In this document: one piece after another, positions 48,027 to 60,644 of the stretch | How the letters are laid out: each line of letters starts with the position of its first letter | Numbering within the stretch: position 1 is the stretch's first letter | Assembly (NCBI GenBank): GCA_001792895.1 | Contig: MARA01000031.1 | Coordinates: 248,001-312,000 of the forward strand | Length of the DNA: 64,000 bases | Source of the DNA: Lentinus brumalis | Taxonomy: Eukaryota > Basidiomycota > Agaricomycetes > Polyporales > Polyporaceae | Reading direction: 5' to 3' | Notes under the pieces: model-generated | What the model was told of the DNA's origin: nothing | Databases searched by the model: none | The model's input: the letters and a program-made list of their open reading frames with translations, nothing else | Position numbers and translations under genes: made by a program

Positions 48027-50763
48027 TCAGTGCGCGCAGTGAGCTCCGCCTGTGGAAGCATTCGTCGCCTCAGGGAATGCCGGACAACTCTGCTTGTCCT
48101 CCGCTCCAGGCACATCCATACTGGGGTTGGCCTCGAAGAAATGAGTAGGACGGAAGAGCAGGCGAAGATGTTCCACCGGCATGACTGGCCAGTCCTCTGG
48201 TCTCGGAATGTGCGTGATCCCTATGTACGGACGTCGAAAGTCAGCCCCGACACGAATGTGACAACGCGTGGCACACACCCATGGTGATAAACAGCAAGAC
48301 GTCCTCCTCGGAGAGTTTATCATCCCCTTTAGCCCAGTTCGCAAGCGAATCTGGGGGCACACCGCGCGTCTGCGGCACATACTTGCCCGACGGCCACATG
48401 CGCCCGCCGTGCGGGCCCTCGACGTCCTTCACGACCCACAGCGGCCGCGTCGCGAACTGCGCACGCTTAGCAACGATGCTGTCCGGGAGGGCCATCATCG
48501 GCGTCATTGCGCCCTTGCCCATGATCGAGTACCCGGCGTTCTTCTTCGAGTGCGGGTGCACGACTTTCGGGTTGACGATCGACCACCGACGGTCCTTCGT
48601 GTGGTCGAAGTCGCGGGCGCCCTCGGACGCTACCGCGATCTGCGTGCCGCGCGCGATAAAAGCGTTTCCAAGGTGGTTCGCGGCGGACCCGGTGGGTGCA
48701 TTCGGCAGCGGGAGGATGTCGGTCTCTACGACTGTGTTCTGGAGGCCGTCGACCATGGGGTCGACGCGGACTGAGAACAGGTGCTGGTGGTAGTGCGCGT
48801 TGATGCCCGGTGCAAGAGTGGTACCGAAGGGATTTGGCTCTTCGTCGCCCTTGACGTAGACTTGCAGGATGCCGGTGAGCCGGATCTCGACCTCGATGTT
48901 GCCGTCCTGGTAAAACATGTAGTTGAAGATATACTCTGCCCCTCCGTCAGTCGGGGACCTATTGATAACGTAGTGTAACACTGACCGTAGTTCGCAAGCG
49001 TGCAGATCTGCTGGATGACGAGTCTCCGACTGCGTACAGCTTGTGCGCGCCCGCCGACACGGAAGTCGGTGTGCTTCCAGAGCAGCCCCGCGTCCTCTTC
49101 GTGAATGCAGATGGTGTTCTTCACCACAACAGCGTTCCCGTCGTGTGCAACATACGCTCCAGGCTGAATACGTCCATCGGTGAGCTTTCCAGTGCAAAAT
49201 TCAGCGCTCCACTTACCAAGTAATGTATCTTGCCAAGGCAATCGCAGCCGAGCGTCAGCTCATTCGCCATGGTACCCATCCCATATTCGCCCCTGTGGAA
49301 GACACTGAGTTCAAGCCGGATCCAAATGACAGCGTACGCACACATCGAACGCATGCTTCCTGGGATGCGGGTGTTCAGGGGCTGCGTATGGGACCACCAT
49401 TTCGGATAGAGAGAGGCGATAGAAGATAGGCCGAACATGCCCATCGTCGTTGTACGTGATCGTGGAGATCGCAATCCCTTCCCGATGGTGGAAAGCTATC
49501 GATGCAATATCGTAAGCCACGAGCCATCATTCCGGGAACTATCCTACTTAGTACTCACCGACATGCATCTTCCACTTCTGCCACTCGACCACATGGCCGT
49601 CGACCTTGAAGCTGACGCCCTCCGGCTGGACGACATGCAGCGGCTTGACGTCGTCGCGGAACCTAAAGCCCTCCTTCTGGGAAAGGAGATCCGGGAGGAA
49701 GTCGTGTGACTTCTGAGGCGGAGGAAGGCGCTCTCGATTCGCAATTTCGCGGGCGTCGGCGTCGAGGTCAGGAGGGGCCGTCGAGTCCACGCTGAGCTCG
49801 ACGTCGATGCCGGTACTTGCGAACAGCGACTTGGTTTCCTTCTTCTTGTATGTCGGCGGGAAGTCAATGTGTATTACCTTCTTCGAGATCGAGTCCACGA
49901 CTGGGATGAAGTCCTGGAGGGAGTCAGTGGCGCGTCAAGCGTCGCGCTATGACTGGAACTCACGAGAGGATGTGCGTAGAGGTTCTCGTGGCGACCCCAG
50001 CGGGCGAACATCAGCGCTTGCTGGATGCGAGTGTTCTCAGGGAAACGAGCGTCGAAGCCGATCGCCCAACCATCGGCGTGCAGTTGCTCCGGCTTAACTC
50101 CTGTAGAGACAAGTCAGCCACACTTCGACGGATGACAACTGACCCAGCGTCTCACCAACTTCGGCCGCGAGCTTGACGACACGCTCATCAGCCCGGATGA
50201 TCTCCTCGCAGAGTAAGAGCTCTTCGACGGATATCTGAGGCTGCACGCCTTCCGGGAGCTTCTGCACTGATTCCACGGTCCAATCTTGGCCATGGAGCGC
50301 GACGATGGTGTTGTACGCATGTCCGTTGACGGCGTCGACGAACTGCAGATCGCATGCATGCGATGTGAGCGGGAGTATGGTGAGAGTATACAACGTTGAC
50401 TGACATCCACCTCCGCCTTGCGGACTATGTCACTCGCAGGCTCGGGCTTCTCGCCACTTTGCAACGGGATCCCGAGGAAGGCGAGAACGGCCTTCTTCGG
50501 CGGCGGAAGCAAGTAGCTCGTAATGAACCTAATGGCGTTGATGTCCGTCTTCTCTGCGACATACCGCCGGACGCTATGGGACACGGCGACGATCTGCAAC
50601 ATATCAAGATTAATCCGTTAGCACTGCACTATCGGAGATCGCGGCAGATCACCTCTTCAGGGGTCAAAGGATCGAGCGGGTGCTTGAACGGGGGACCCTT
50701 GAGCGGGCCTTCAGACGTGCTGACCCCGCTCGCAGTGCTAGGGGCGGTATTTGGAACAGACAT
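48027..50763 (-). CDS. Copper amine oxidase (topaquinone enzyme)
   Basis: Ten exons: 50763-50653, 50593-50405, 50342-50156, 50100-49964, 49913-49559, 49495-49342, 49292-49217, 49163-48986, 48935-48279 and 48220-48027; 745 residues. Family reaction: oxidative deamination of primary amines to aldehyde, NH3 and H2O2. Seen: catalytic Asp377 in RKHAFD, the [11 protein letters not shown] disulfide-loop block, the TPQ-precursor Tyr462 in TLANYEY, copper ligands His512 and His514 in HYHQHLF, and His685 in [13 protein letters not shown]. All key residues are present. No signal peptide, so an intracellular (peroxisomal or cytosolic) amine oxidase is likely, though no clear C-terminal PTS1 is seen. A TATATA box lies at about 50830-50836, some 70 bp upstream. 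Donor and acceptor choices were checked by frame and by family motifs. Confidence 0.93.
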
Positions 50764-52666
50764 CGCGGCGGTTGCTGTGAGTGCAGGTGAGATGAGCGTG
50801 CACTCCCACTGGACAGGTGGCTCTCACAGATATATAGGAGCGCTTCTGCAGCGTCTCGCTATCTCGGGGTGCGATGTGACTTTGTCCCGTCCGATAAGCG
50901 GCTAATGTCGGATATCCCTATCTCGATTGGGTCAGCACACTGAGGTACATATATGAACACATGGACTCTCTCACTTCTGGACGTTGCTTGTTTGCCTATC
51001 AGGAGTTCGTGTTGTCAACTGAGGATGTAGGGCGGCTTTCTGAGGCGCCTGCTCGGACCTCAGTGCGCCTCGTGGGAAATCAGCTACCACATGACCCTAC
51101 TTGTGCGAAGATACCGCGGGGCACCAAGTGAAGCTGACATAACTGAGACCAAACTGAGACCATACCGGGACACTCGGATAGGAAGAAGGAATGGAAGACG
51201 ATCAGTTTTGCGAAGTGAAGCGGAGGTTCGGGGGACTGTCTGGCGCCTCCCAGTTCTGCCGTGCAAGTATCAATGACTGCGGATAGGAAGGAGAGACATT
51301 CAATGGCGGAAGGCGTCCGTCGGGCGGGTTGACCAAGGGCAAGGCAAGCTTGGGGGCCTGAAAGACGACATGGCGATGCTTGCTGCCCTCAGGGCCAGAA
51401 GGAGGGAACTTTGGCCTACCACCAAGTTGCAAGGTACCGTACCATGTCCCGGATCGGTGAAGCCCTGGCTAGATGAAACCTCCGGCATTAGGCCGGGCCT
51501 AGATGACGGCTCAGGCCGAGCCGCAGGCTCGTCCAGCTTGAGCATGGCTTACGGTGATTCGGTAAGTAACGAGTTGGATTGAAGGATGCGAGGTCAAGGG
51601 TTGGATTTGTACTGATGAAGAGTCAACAACCCCAGAGATGTCTAAGGACGATGAATAATGTGAGCGCGGTGCGAACTTAATGACTCCAAGTATTTACTCA
51701 CCATGACGGGCACATGAACAAAGCTTCGAAGGGCACCTATTGGGCGCTGCGAGGCCAGTAGAAATTGCGAACGTGTCTCGTGCCAGCAGAAGTAGGTCGT
51801 AAATCGACTGGGAGTTCTAATCAATCTTCAGCTCAAACCGTCCGCCTAAGTACTGCGTACATAGACAGAGCGTCAAATCCCCGGCCTGACGGCTCGGTAT
51901 TTGCGTTCCAAATCCTTCTTATGGTTGTCAAGCCTGCCCGTAAGGCCAGTCTCGTCTCGGCGTGAACGAGGGTTCACCTTTACGGTCTGAGGCCGGGACC
52001 TGCAAGGCAATAACATTGGGACATTGGGGCGTGCTGCCGAAAAAGAAAAAAACTATCGTCAGAAATGTAAAAAGCAAGCGGCGCACCATAACAAGCTGTA
52101 TTCCGCAAGAGTCGGATTCCCGTCACCTGGAAGCCGCAGGTACAAGCACGTCAACGGAGGGGGTGTTGGTTGCGCAAGTCGAGTCGTGATGGGCGCCGCT
52201 ACGCCTGTCCACCTAAATATAGCCCTATTCATGTCTTTAAAATACTTCCAAAGCGTTATAAAGTCATCTCGAGCCGCATACAGCGGAGCACTGCGGAGAA
52301 CAAGGCTTGCCACGTCATGCATGTTTCCTGTCAGTGTCGTTCGAAGATAGTATGGGTGTCAGCGCTATAGCGGCCAAATCAGCAAGATTTTGGGTACTCA
52401 GCAGGTGTCACAAATGCTGGTACGAGTCTTAGCGGACGATGCGCAGTACACGAGAGTATAAGTCAAGTACACGTTGAGAGCGCGCGTAGACGCCCAACAT
52501 CGGGGGTAGGATCGTTATCTAGATCTGTGATGCGGACCACGTGGGTATTGGGCTAAGCCACCGTTGGCTTTGTCTTAAGTCATCGACCTGGCAGCAAAAC
52601 TGTTCCCTCTCGCTTCGAGCATGATGTGTTTCTTAATGTACTAGTGCACAGTGTGTATCAGTGTAG
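50764..52666. other. Gene-poor stretch
   Basis: 1.9 kb; the first part is the amine oxidase promoter. Open frames beyond it are short (longest 108 codons at 52024-52350) and without domains. No repeat ends seen. Confidence 0.45.
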
Positions 52667-54310
52667 CTACCAAGCGAAATCCCATGAGAAGTCGTCGCAG
52701 TACGTGTCCATATGGTCCATGTAGAACGGTAGCATATGTTCAATCTCTTTATCTTCGGCATCTTCGTTGGGCATGAACATCAGCTCGAGATATGCAAGTT
52801 TCGGCAGGCCTCTCATGGCCCTACGCCGCAGGCTCGCCAAGACGTGGTCCATTGCGTCCTCTTGCCACTGAATATAGTCCACGCGCACGTCCCGCAGCTT
52901 GGGACAGAGTGCATGCCGCGTGATATCTTGAAGCAGATCAAATGATCGGCCCCCAAGAGCATGCCATATAGGTCGCACTTGAAGACCACTCTGGACTCGC
53001 AAGCAGTGCAATGCCGGGAATGCAGCGAGGAGACCTATCCAGAGCGCGGTCGCACCGAATGTGTCTGAGCTACCCCAGATTTCGAGCTCGAGCTTCTCGA
53101 CCGGCGCGTCCTTCAAGATGGTCCCGAGATGTGTCAGGGTACGATCCATGTAGGGAGTCAATACGATGGTCTTGGAGATGAGTTTCACTGTGATCGAGGC
53201 GTGAGGGGAGGTGGCACGAATGTTGAGCCGATCCATGTCGGAGAACTCCACCGCAGTGGCGGAACGGAGGATCGGTAGTCTCCCATGATCCTCGGGAAGC
53301 ATAGAGAGGAGGAGTGACGCATCATCAACAGGTGGCGAATCGATCCAGCCAATGAGGCGGAGCGTGATATGCGGAGTGAGGGAGATGTGGGAGAGGAATA
53401 GACGGATGAGACGAGGTACATCGCCGACGACCAGCTTGCGCAACCGTGGGAGGATGACCTCACGCTCGAACGCAGCGGGAATCGGATTGGAGAGAGTAGA
53501 GATGAAGCGATGGAGTCGGAGCTCTTCAAGTTCGGGACAGCCAACGAGGACGTCCAAAAATTGCTCGAAATGGAGGGCGCGGTCGACGGAGTGACAACCG
53601 TATAGGTTGAGGTATTGCAGATGCGATACGGTCGATGGCTCCCAGTGAAAGTTCATGTAGGATAAACGGAGGAGCCGTAGTTTGGGGAAGTGCGTCGCGT
53701 CAAAGGCAATGGCTGACGACTCGGATGGTCGCGTTCCAATGGCGGCGATGTCCTCTCGCTTATCAGCCCACACGCCGAGTTCGTGGAGGACGGGCAGGTT
53801 CGTGGAAAGTAGTGTATGGAGCGCATGGACATCCTCACGGTTGACAGGGCGAAGAAGCAGCGTCCGCAGCCGATGTGTATGCTGGGTCAACAGCGATATT
53901 GAGGACCGTGCGATCGAGAGCGAGTAGAAGCAGAGGGAGAGAGGTGCTCCTTGCGACCGGTCTATGGCCAGTTGTAGCAACTGCATATTACCCCGAACGT
54001 CGATCGCTTGCCAGAGGCTCGGATACGCACGGCCTACCTCACGCCAGCGTCGGCAAACTAGCATGAGAGGCATCCAGTGGCAAGCATGTCGTCGAGGTGG
54101 CTTGATGCAGAATTCGCGCTTGTAAGCTGCAACGGCATCGTTGAAGAATTTGAAGATGTATAACAGAATCTCGTCGGGTAAGCAATGGATGATCGGCCCG
54201 GTGCGGGGATGAACGACCAGGGTTCCACGCGACCTATGCAATGTCAACACTTCAAACCTTCGCCATAGTGAAATCAGAGATCCGCGGACTTACGGTAGAT
54301 TCGCGGTCAT
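52667..54310 (-). CDS. F-box/LRR-like protein
   Basis: A 17-nt first exon (54310-54294, MTANL plus two bases) joins through a 60-nt intron to 54233-52667, giving 527 residues. The long exon alone has an ATG at 54250 that lies inside the intron. F-box: HCLPDEILLYIFKFFND, then WMPLMLVCRRWREVGRAYPSLWQAI. Leucine-rich segments (FPKLRLLRLSYMNF, CPELEELRLHRF, LPRLRKLVVGDV) run to the end. Same family organisation as the genes at 43415 and 45590, with a different first exon length. Confidence 0.82.
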
Positions 54311-54589
54311 GCCTGCAGATAACTTCCACTGGCGTCACTGGTGAGTAGAGGGCGCGCAATTGGCCACTACTTATCTTGAAACGGCGGCGGACGGAGTCGA
54401 CCTGAGTACGTATGTCGTAGACGAATCGAGGAAGATAGTACTAACCTCAATACCATTCGCCCTTGAGCTAGTTCTACGGGAGAGATAGTGGTACCGACGG
54501 CAAGACGTTGCACGCAAAATTACAACGGGACTCACGTGACATGATGCGATCTAGATAACATTCCTACTGATCAGTCTGAGTCTAAGCGA

Positions 54590-55060
54590 TAACTTGTGGC
54601 AAAGGTACCGGAGATTGTAAAGTCGGATGCATAAGTAGATAGTCCAGCACCCACAAGTTGTTCCTTGGGCCCAGTACCTTAGCCTGAGTTTCTCGAAGTG
54701 GGCTTGATCGGGATCCAACTTCAAACGCAAGTCTCCAGGTGCGCTCCTTGCCGGTTGCGATCGAGGAGGCAAGCCAGCAGCGACTCCTCAAAGAACTTCT
54801 GCGACATGTCCATCTCGTCCACGGTAACCGTCCGTAGTCTAGGACAACCCATCGCAGGCAACCCGTCACCCGAAGTTGGTGGGCCGCTGGGCGACCGATT
54901 TGATGAGCTTGAGAGTCTCCAGCATGGGGTACGATCGGTATACCGAGCCCGATGATCTCCTTCGATGCGCATTCGTGTCACTGGTTACAACGACGCGGGT
55001 CCAATGTGTTGAAGACATGGCTGGAAAACGAGCGGGCGAGCTATGAAGGTCCGAGAAGGT
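54590..55060 (-). pseudogene. Fragment of an F-box/LRR-like gene (C-terminal part)
   Basis: Just downstream of the intact gene at 55098, minus-strand pieces in different frames match its C-terminal region: YPMLETLKL (against FPMLDTLEV), CPRLRTVTVDE with SQKFFEESL (against CPNLRTVSVVR and SVQFFEAML) and LKLDPDQAHFEKLRLRYW. The order is preserved but frames change several times and there is no F-box. It is probably the remainder of a tandem copy. Confidence 0.6.
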
Positions 55061-55097
55061 TGTGTCACAATTAGAGAAAGCACGCCCCCAGTCTACC

Positions 55098-56774
55098 TCA
55101 GTCCACACCATCATAAACATCGTACGAGACATGCTCGACAAGCTCCTGCACATGGGACAAATACCGATGCTTCAGCATGTCGAAGTCCTCTCGGCCAGGG
55201 CTCAATGTCAGATGCAGCGCCTCGAGACGTGCATCGTCTTTGGCGCGATGGCGGAGGCAATCTAGCATCGCCTCGAAGAACTGCACGGACACCGTCTTGG
55301 ACCTGCCGTCCACGCATCGGACCACGCTGACCGTTCGAAGGTTAGGACAAGCTGCCGCGAAGGCCCGTCCGATACCCGGACTCTGGATGATTGTCGGCTC
55401 AGCCATACGCAGCCCCCTCCACAGCCCTGATGGTGACCCCGCTCCAGAGACCTCGAGAGTATCCAGCATGGGGAACGCTTCGAACACATCTCTCCAGGCG
55501 GCTGCTAACGAAAACGCCCGATGGTCTCCTGTCACGCGCAGCCGCCTCACCGGAGCAGCACGGCAAACATGGACGACGTCGCGCAGGCCAACTTCGAGGA
55601 AGAGCTCCCAGTTGGCAAGGGGACTCGAGGTGATGCTGAAATGAATCGCTCCGCACGTTGTAGACGTCCCGTGTAAGATGTAGTCGCCTTTGTTCATGAT
55701 GAGCTCGACCGCAGTGGGGGACGACAGCATCGGCAGCGCCACAGAGCGCGTGTCATCCCTCCTGGGCAGCAGCTCGGAGATCGTGACCTCCTCCCATTCA
55801 TCGATACGGCCGTCCGACCGGCCATATACCGCGATGGAACACGTAGGGGGAAGGCGAATGAGTGTCATGAACAGACGTGCGTCCTCGAGATTCTCCTCCA
55901 AGTAGAAGTCGGCTAGGTGGGGAAAGGCGAGTGGTGGTGACCCTGGAGGCATTCCCTTATTAGGCACGCCCACAAGCACGCCCGAGATGCTGAGGCTCTC
56001 GAGACGTGTAGCTACTCGCAGCGCGTCCGAAAATTGTTTCAAAGTGGGGCCATCGCGGTAGCGGCAACCGGTCAACGACAGCCGCCGTAAACCAGCGTAG
56101 AGGTTGGTATCCGACACGATCGCCGCAAAGCGGAGGTCAAGTGAGCGTAGCACTGGATACCGCGCGGATGTGACGTCGATGTCGATGAACGCTGCCTGGC
56201 CATCGACCATGAGGTGATGAAGGATCGGCATGGGAGCTTCGAGTGGAACAAGGTAATCGCCAGTGATGTTACTCGGTGGGTGCTCCGGGTGATACATTGC
56301 GATGGCTTCGATGCGGTTGCTATAGCTAGCAATGTGGCGTATCATCTCCGGCGTGGGTTTGGTCAAGGAGATACGGAGGGTCGTCTCGGCTGAACGGACC
56401 AAGCACAGATCCAACCAGGCGGCTGCAGTCCCAGAGACCGCGATGTTGCTCCAGAGCGTCGGAGTCGAGGCTACCTCCCGCCAATACTTGCAAACGAGCA
56501 TGAGGCGGACCCATCGCATGCTAACGGGGAACTCGCTCATGGACTCGTCTGCGTCCAGCCGGAAGATACCCACGAGGAGCTCGTTGGGGAGGTGGTTGAC
56601 TGGCAAAGAGGAGTTCCACAGCGTCCTTAAGCGTAGTTCCTCGGAATTGAAAGCTCGCAAGGTATCTAGATCCATCATCTCTCTTCGCTTGGACTGGATG
56701 TCGTTCAGTTGGTTGACAATGTCCGCCTGTGTGCGAAGCTTGGGCGATAAGGCTTCTTCCGCAGAGACCTCCAT
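55098..56774 (-). CDS. F-box/LRR-like protein
   Basis: Single exon, 558 residues. A heptad-like stretch (about 15-50, NQLNDIQSKRREMMDL) precedes the F-box at about 58-110 (VNHLPNELLVGIFRLDAD, RLMLVCKYWREVASTPTLW). Leucine-rich segments follow (YPVLRSLDLRFA, ATRLESLSISGV). The C-terminal YLSHVQELVEHVSYDVYDGVD is typical of the cluster, which often ends with a helical block a few residues before the stop. No clear upstream exon. Confidence 0.82.
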   Translation of the reverse strand: MEVSAEEALSPKLRTQADIVNQLNDIQSKRREMMDLDTLRAFNSEELRLRTLWNSSLPVNHLPNELLVGIFRLDADESMSEFPVSMRWVRLMLVCKYWREVASTPTLWSNIAVSGTAAAWLDLCLVRSAETTLRISLTKPTPEMIRHIASYSNRIEAIAMYHPEHPPSNITGDYLVPLEAPMPILHHLMVDGQAAFIDIDVTSARYPVLRSLDLRFAAIVSDTNLYAGLRRLSLTGCRYRDGPTLKQFSDALRVATRLESLSISGVLVGVPNKGMPPGSPPLAFPHLADFYLEENLEDARLFMTLIRLPPTCSIAVYGRSDGRIDEWEEVTISELLPRRDDTRSVALPMLSSPTAVELIMNKGDYILHGTSTTCGAIHFSITSSPLANWELFLEVGLRDVVHVCRAAPVRRLRVTGDHRAFSLAAAWRDVFEAFPMLDTLEVSGAGSPSGLWRGLRMAEPTIIQSPGIGRAFAAACPNLRTVSVVRCVDGRSKTVSVQFFEAMLDCLRHRAKDDARLEALHLTLSPGREDFDMLKHRYLSHVQELVEHVSYDVYDGVD

Positions 56775-58919
56775 CCCGAGACCAGTGCTTTTCCAGGCGG
56801 GTCGCTCAGTACTCCAGACGGACCTTCCAAGAGGTACCGGATACTTACTTGATGCGGCTGTAGGTGACGATCCGTCGCACTGTCACCGTGTTCCGACTCT
56901 TGAGGAACAACTCAAACAAGCAGCGTGACGCCGTGTACTGCTGATGGCTAACACCTTCCGACAAACCGTGTCAGTATATGACTCACAATGTGCCGAATGA
57001 TTTTAGTACATACCGATGATGGGGGACTGGTCTCATGAGTCAGAGGGGGCGAAGACGAGAGACAAAGGGCGAGATGTACCAAGATGTACCTGGGAAAAGC
57101 CGCCGAACTCGCAATGCGATCCCCGAAAGCCGTGCCTGACGCTCCTTCGCACCGAATGCACCGGACACGATAGTAATCCATCGAGTACGGAGCTCAGTGA
57201 CCGCTCTGAGCTCTCGTGGCCGTATGTGAGCGGAATATCTGAATTCTTCCTTCCATCGAATTCGAATTCCTGTGTAATTCATTCGAGCTCGAGGTGGCAC
57301 AGCCTCTCCAAGCGCGCCCCTCGGCACACCGCAGTGCGCAGACAACTCCCAGAGGACAGAGGAAGACAGCCTCAGGCTTGCGATGCTGCTGCTGTCCACG
57401 AGGCGAGAGCCCGGACTCTTCGCTCGCCTTCTGGAACCCTCTGCTTGGACTGCCGCGGTGCTGGGCGAAGATGCACCGCCCGACACACGACACTTGGCTG
57501 TGCAGCGATTCTGCGACTCGCGGCTGTCGTACGCATTGCCAATCCGCTCGTCCGGTGACATCGTCATCGAAAGATGCCGAAATCTCAGAGGTGCGAGGTG
57601 AAGTCGAAGTCGAAGACGATATGATATGGACGACGGAGAGGCCGCGCCCGAGGAAGTGCAAGTGGGGAGTAACGTGTTCATGGCAGAGCTGAAGACATGT
57701 GGAGAAGGGCCGGAAGGGTTCGTCAGCTTGTTAGCCATCATTTCGCGAAATTCTCGAAAGCATACGCACATAAGTAAATTCGGTCGGACATTCGATCGTT
57801 CGTCCTAGTAAGTAGATGTGTCCCCGCCCGTGCCACGCGAGCCCACGCGGTGTTCTTGTAGTATCTTTTGGACCGATGTAAAGCGGAGTTGCCGCGGACT
57901 TGAACGACGGATGTGACCTGCTCCCTCTTGCCTGCACCCCGGCGAGCCGAGAGAACGAGTCGCTGTCTGCAGATCCATGATCAGCACGAAGCGGCCGCAG
58001 CCATTTAGAGTACTTACCGATCGAGCTCACCCGCTGCGCGTTCAAAAAGCAAACAGACACTCCGTTAGACCGATTGTGAAGTCCGTCCGGCGGGGAATTC
58101 GCTGAACCACGGAGAGCACATCCGGCCGAATGTCGAGACTCGAGACCAACCGTGCAGCTGAAGTTTCGAGAGGCGCTATGACTGCGTCCACCCGCCCAAT
58201 CAGCAATCCCACCCACCCAAAATATGCGCGAAACAGACCAACACTCACCTATCCCTGCTTGCCTGGAGGGTCGACGGGGGACACTGGAGCCCTACCCAGG
58301 GAGGGTTACAAAGGTAATCGCGCGGTTCGAATTGCCAAGGCCAAGGTGATAATCTACGTATACACGAACTCCATCGAGACGTTATGATGACCAGGGAGTA
58401 ACCTATTCTACAGCAGGTGCAACGTGTGCGTGTGCGTGCGTGGGCCGTACTACTTTAACTTACGAAAGTCTGAGCGAGAAACAGGAAACTGAGAATGGGA
58501 ATCGGATAACTGACGAGAAGGCGGAAACCCGCGGAAAGTGGGACGATGTGGGACAGAAGAAGGTTGAAGGTGTGTACGTGAGGTTGGAGGCAAGAGGAGG
58601 AGGCGCAAGAGGTAGGTGAGAGCTACGGAGGGTCATAGAAGAGGTAACTGTCGGCCTATGTACACGATCGACGTATGTGCGCAGAGCGATACATCCACAA
58701 AATAAGATATCACTGTACAGCAAGCAAAAAGCCTCTGATTGTGGTGTGTGGAAACTTGAGTGCTAGAGATACATAACTGTCGCGCATTCCTATTGACCCC
58801 TTGCGTCCGCATCCGCGCCGTCCACTTCCGCCAGTCCTTCCTACACGCAGGGTCCTTGTATGCGCACCATTCACGCCTTGTGCGCCGTCGGGCATTGTGG
58901 CGCCCACACGCGTATGCGC
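56775..58919. other. Gene-poor stretch with a GTGC repeat
   Basis: 2.1 kb. The longest frame (57040-57771, minus, 243 codons) is Arg/Ser-rich, with no domain or start context. A short GTGCGTGC repeat is at 58423-58443. No supported gene. Confidence 0.4.
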
Positions 58920-60076
58920 CTACCGCACGGGGATGCTCGCCATCGTCTGCGTGCGCCGAAGCGCGTTGGGCGCGCGGACCGGCGCGGGGGGCTCCTCGTA
59001 CACAGGAGTGCCGGAGCGCGACGAGCCGAGCAATTGGGAGCTCGCGCTGCGCGATAGGGTGCGGCTGAGCGCACGAGATGGCCTGCCGGAGCTCACTCGG
59101 CGACGCTTGTCACTGTGAATGTCGTTACCGGATGCATCGCGGTGGCTGGTGGCGGGAGATTGGGTGGCAGAAGACTGAGTGGCAGAAAGTTGGGTGGCGG
59201 AAGACTGAGTGGCGGAAGCCTGGGTGGCGCAAGGGGTGGCGGGAGCTTGAGACACACTGGCAACAGTGGAGAGCGGCAGATGTGCAAATCTTTGCGCGAA
59301 AGACGAGATACGGTGAGGCCCGTCGTCCATGCCTGGCTCGTCGGGAGGGACATATATGCACTCCTCCGGGACGTCGTCGTCCAACGACCGGAACGCCTCC
59401 ATGCGTAGGGCCGCGCGGTAGGCCGCGGTGGGCCTCTTGTGCGACTTGGGAATGCAGACCGGGTAGGGGCCATTGGGGCGAGACATGTAGTTGCCGACTG
59501 CCTTCCAATCGCCCTCGCGCCAGTTGCGTTCGGCCTCCTCGTGCGTGATCCACCCGAGGGCGAGCAGGTTGCAGAGGACCTTGCCCGGGAGGCGCATGCT
59601 CTCGCCCTCTTTGGGGTGGCGGCGGATGTAGCGGTCGTACTGGATGAGGTTCTCCAACGCCCTCGTCCACATCTCGGGTGCGCGCGGGTCGCGGGGCGTC
59701 TTGGGAACAGGCTCGTGTGCGAAGTCGCGCACCTTAACTCCGACTGCCTTCGCTGCCTCGACATGCTCCTCCGCTGTCTTCTCCGGGTATCGTCAACAAT
59801 CTCCGTGGGGACTGGGGACGGCGGCGCCTCGTAGGGCTCGTCTGGGTTTGAGTAGATGTCGGGGAGGATGATTGGTGTGAGGGGAACGTCGGAAGGGATC
59901 GCGGCGACGGTGACAGAGGTGACCGTCATCGCGGCCTCACTTCTCTTGCGCTTGAGAGGAGATGATGGTGGCGCGCTGCCCGAGCGCGACACAGAGCCCG
60001 TCGAGTAGGTGATTCCGATGGCGGGTTGGGAGGGCGGAGCAGCGTACTCGAGGGAGTAACCGTTGAGCTGGGACAT
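58920..60076 (-). CDS. Unrecognised protein with conserved-looking central domain (one apparent frameshift)
   Basis: Start MSQLNGYSLEYA at 60076. The frame jumps by one missing base at the GGG run 59784-59792 (EIVDD to YPEKTAEEHVEA) and stays open to the stop at 58920; about 385 residues if joined. The centre (MWTRALENLIQYDRYI, NLLALGWITHEEAERNW, YMSRPNGPYPVCIPKSHKRP) is well-formed and reads like a folded domain I cannot name. It is followed by a run of 5-residue ATQ(S/L)S repeats (59146-59235) and a Ser/Arg-rich tail with SRTLSRSASS. There is a nuclear-localisation-like PLKRKRSE near residue 45. A nuclear or regulatory protein is possible, but this is a guess. Confidence 0.6.
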
Positions 60077-60644
60077 GGGGAATGTGCGAGAGGGGGGAAA
60101 GACGTGATTATATGCGCGGTCAGCGGCAGTGGCGTCGTGCAAAGGGCTTTCGTCGCTGTGGCCGACGACGAGGTGGTGGTCGAAGCGAAAGCAGAGAATA
60201 AGGCCGGCGCTTGACGGACAATGGACTCATGCACGCGCGGATCATCGGTGTGCCGGATCTTGCCGAATCCCGCCCCTTGCCATATCAGGTGAAGGCGCAT
60301 CAATAGCGTGGGAGACTATGTCTCAACTCGGCGTCCGCGGCGACTCTCCAGCTGTTGCTCTCTGCCACTTTGGACGACGAAACTTCATATTGACAAGTCT
60401 TCTCAACCAGCGAAGATGGAACTCATGACGTTGATCTCCGGGAATGCTCAACTTGAAGTGACAGGTATCGAGCTTCTGTGGAAGAGTCGCGCCAGCTCAG
60501 GAGCTATATAAGCCACCCTCTCGTCTCTTCATCTCTTCCTTTCTCTCCCTCACCAGGCTGCAACAGCTGAATACGACGCACTCGCAGTAAGTGAGGTCTC
60601 AATATTGCGAGGTATTCTGCCGTACTCATCACCGTCGCACAGGA
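60077..60644. promoter_or_regulatory. Divergent promoter region with TATA box and 5'-UTR intron
   Basis: Between two divergent genes. CTATATAAG at 60504-60512 precedes the plus-strand gene. A likely 5'-UTR intron runs from GTAAGT at 60590 to CAG at 60642, just before the ATG at 60645. A minus-strand TATA-like box is near 60106-60113 for the other gene. Confidence 0.5.

Noticed and set aside
48268..48793. Two long plus-strand frames over the amine oxidase gene
   Set aside because: Antisense shadows of amine oxidase exon 9, which carries the copper-ligand motif.
57040..57771. 243-codon minus-strand frame
   Set aside because: Arg/Ser-rich in every part, overlapped by open frames in other phases, no recognisable domain or start context; treated as chance.
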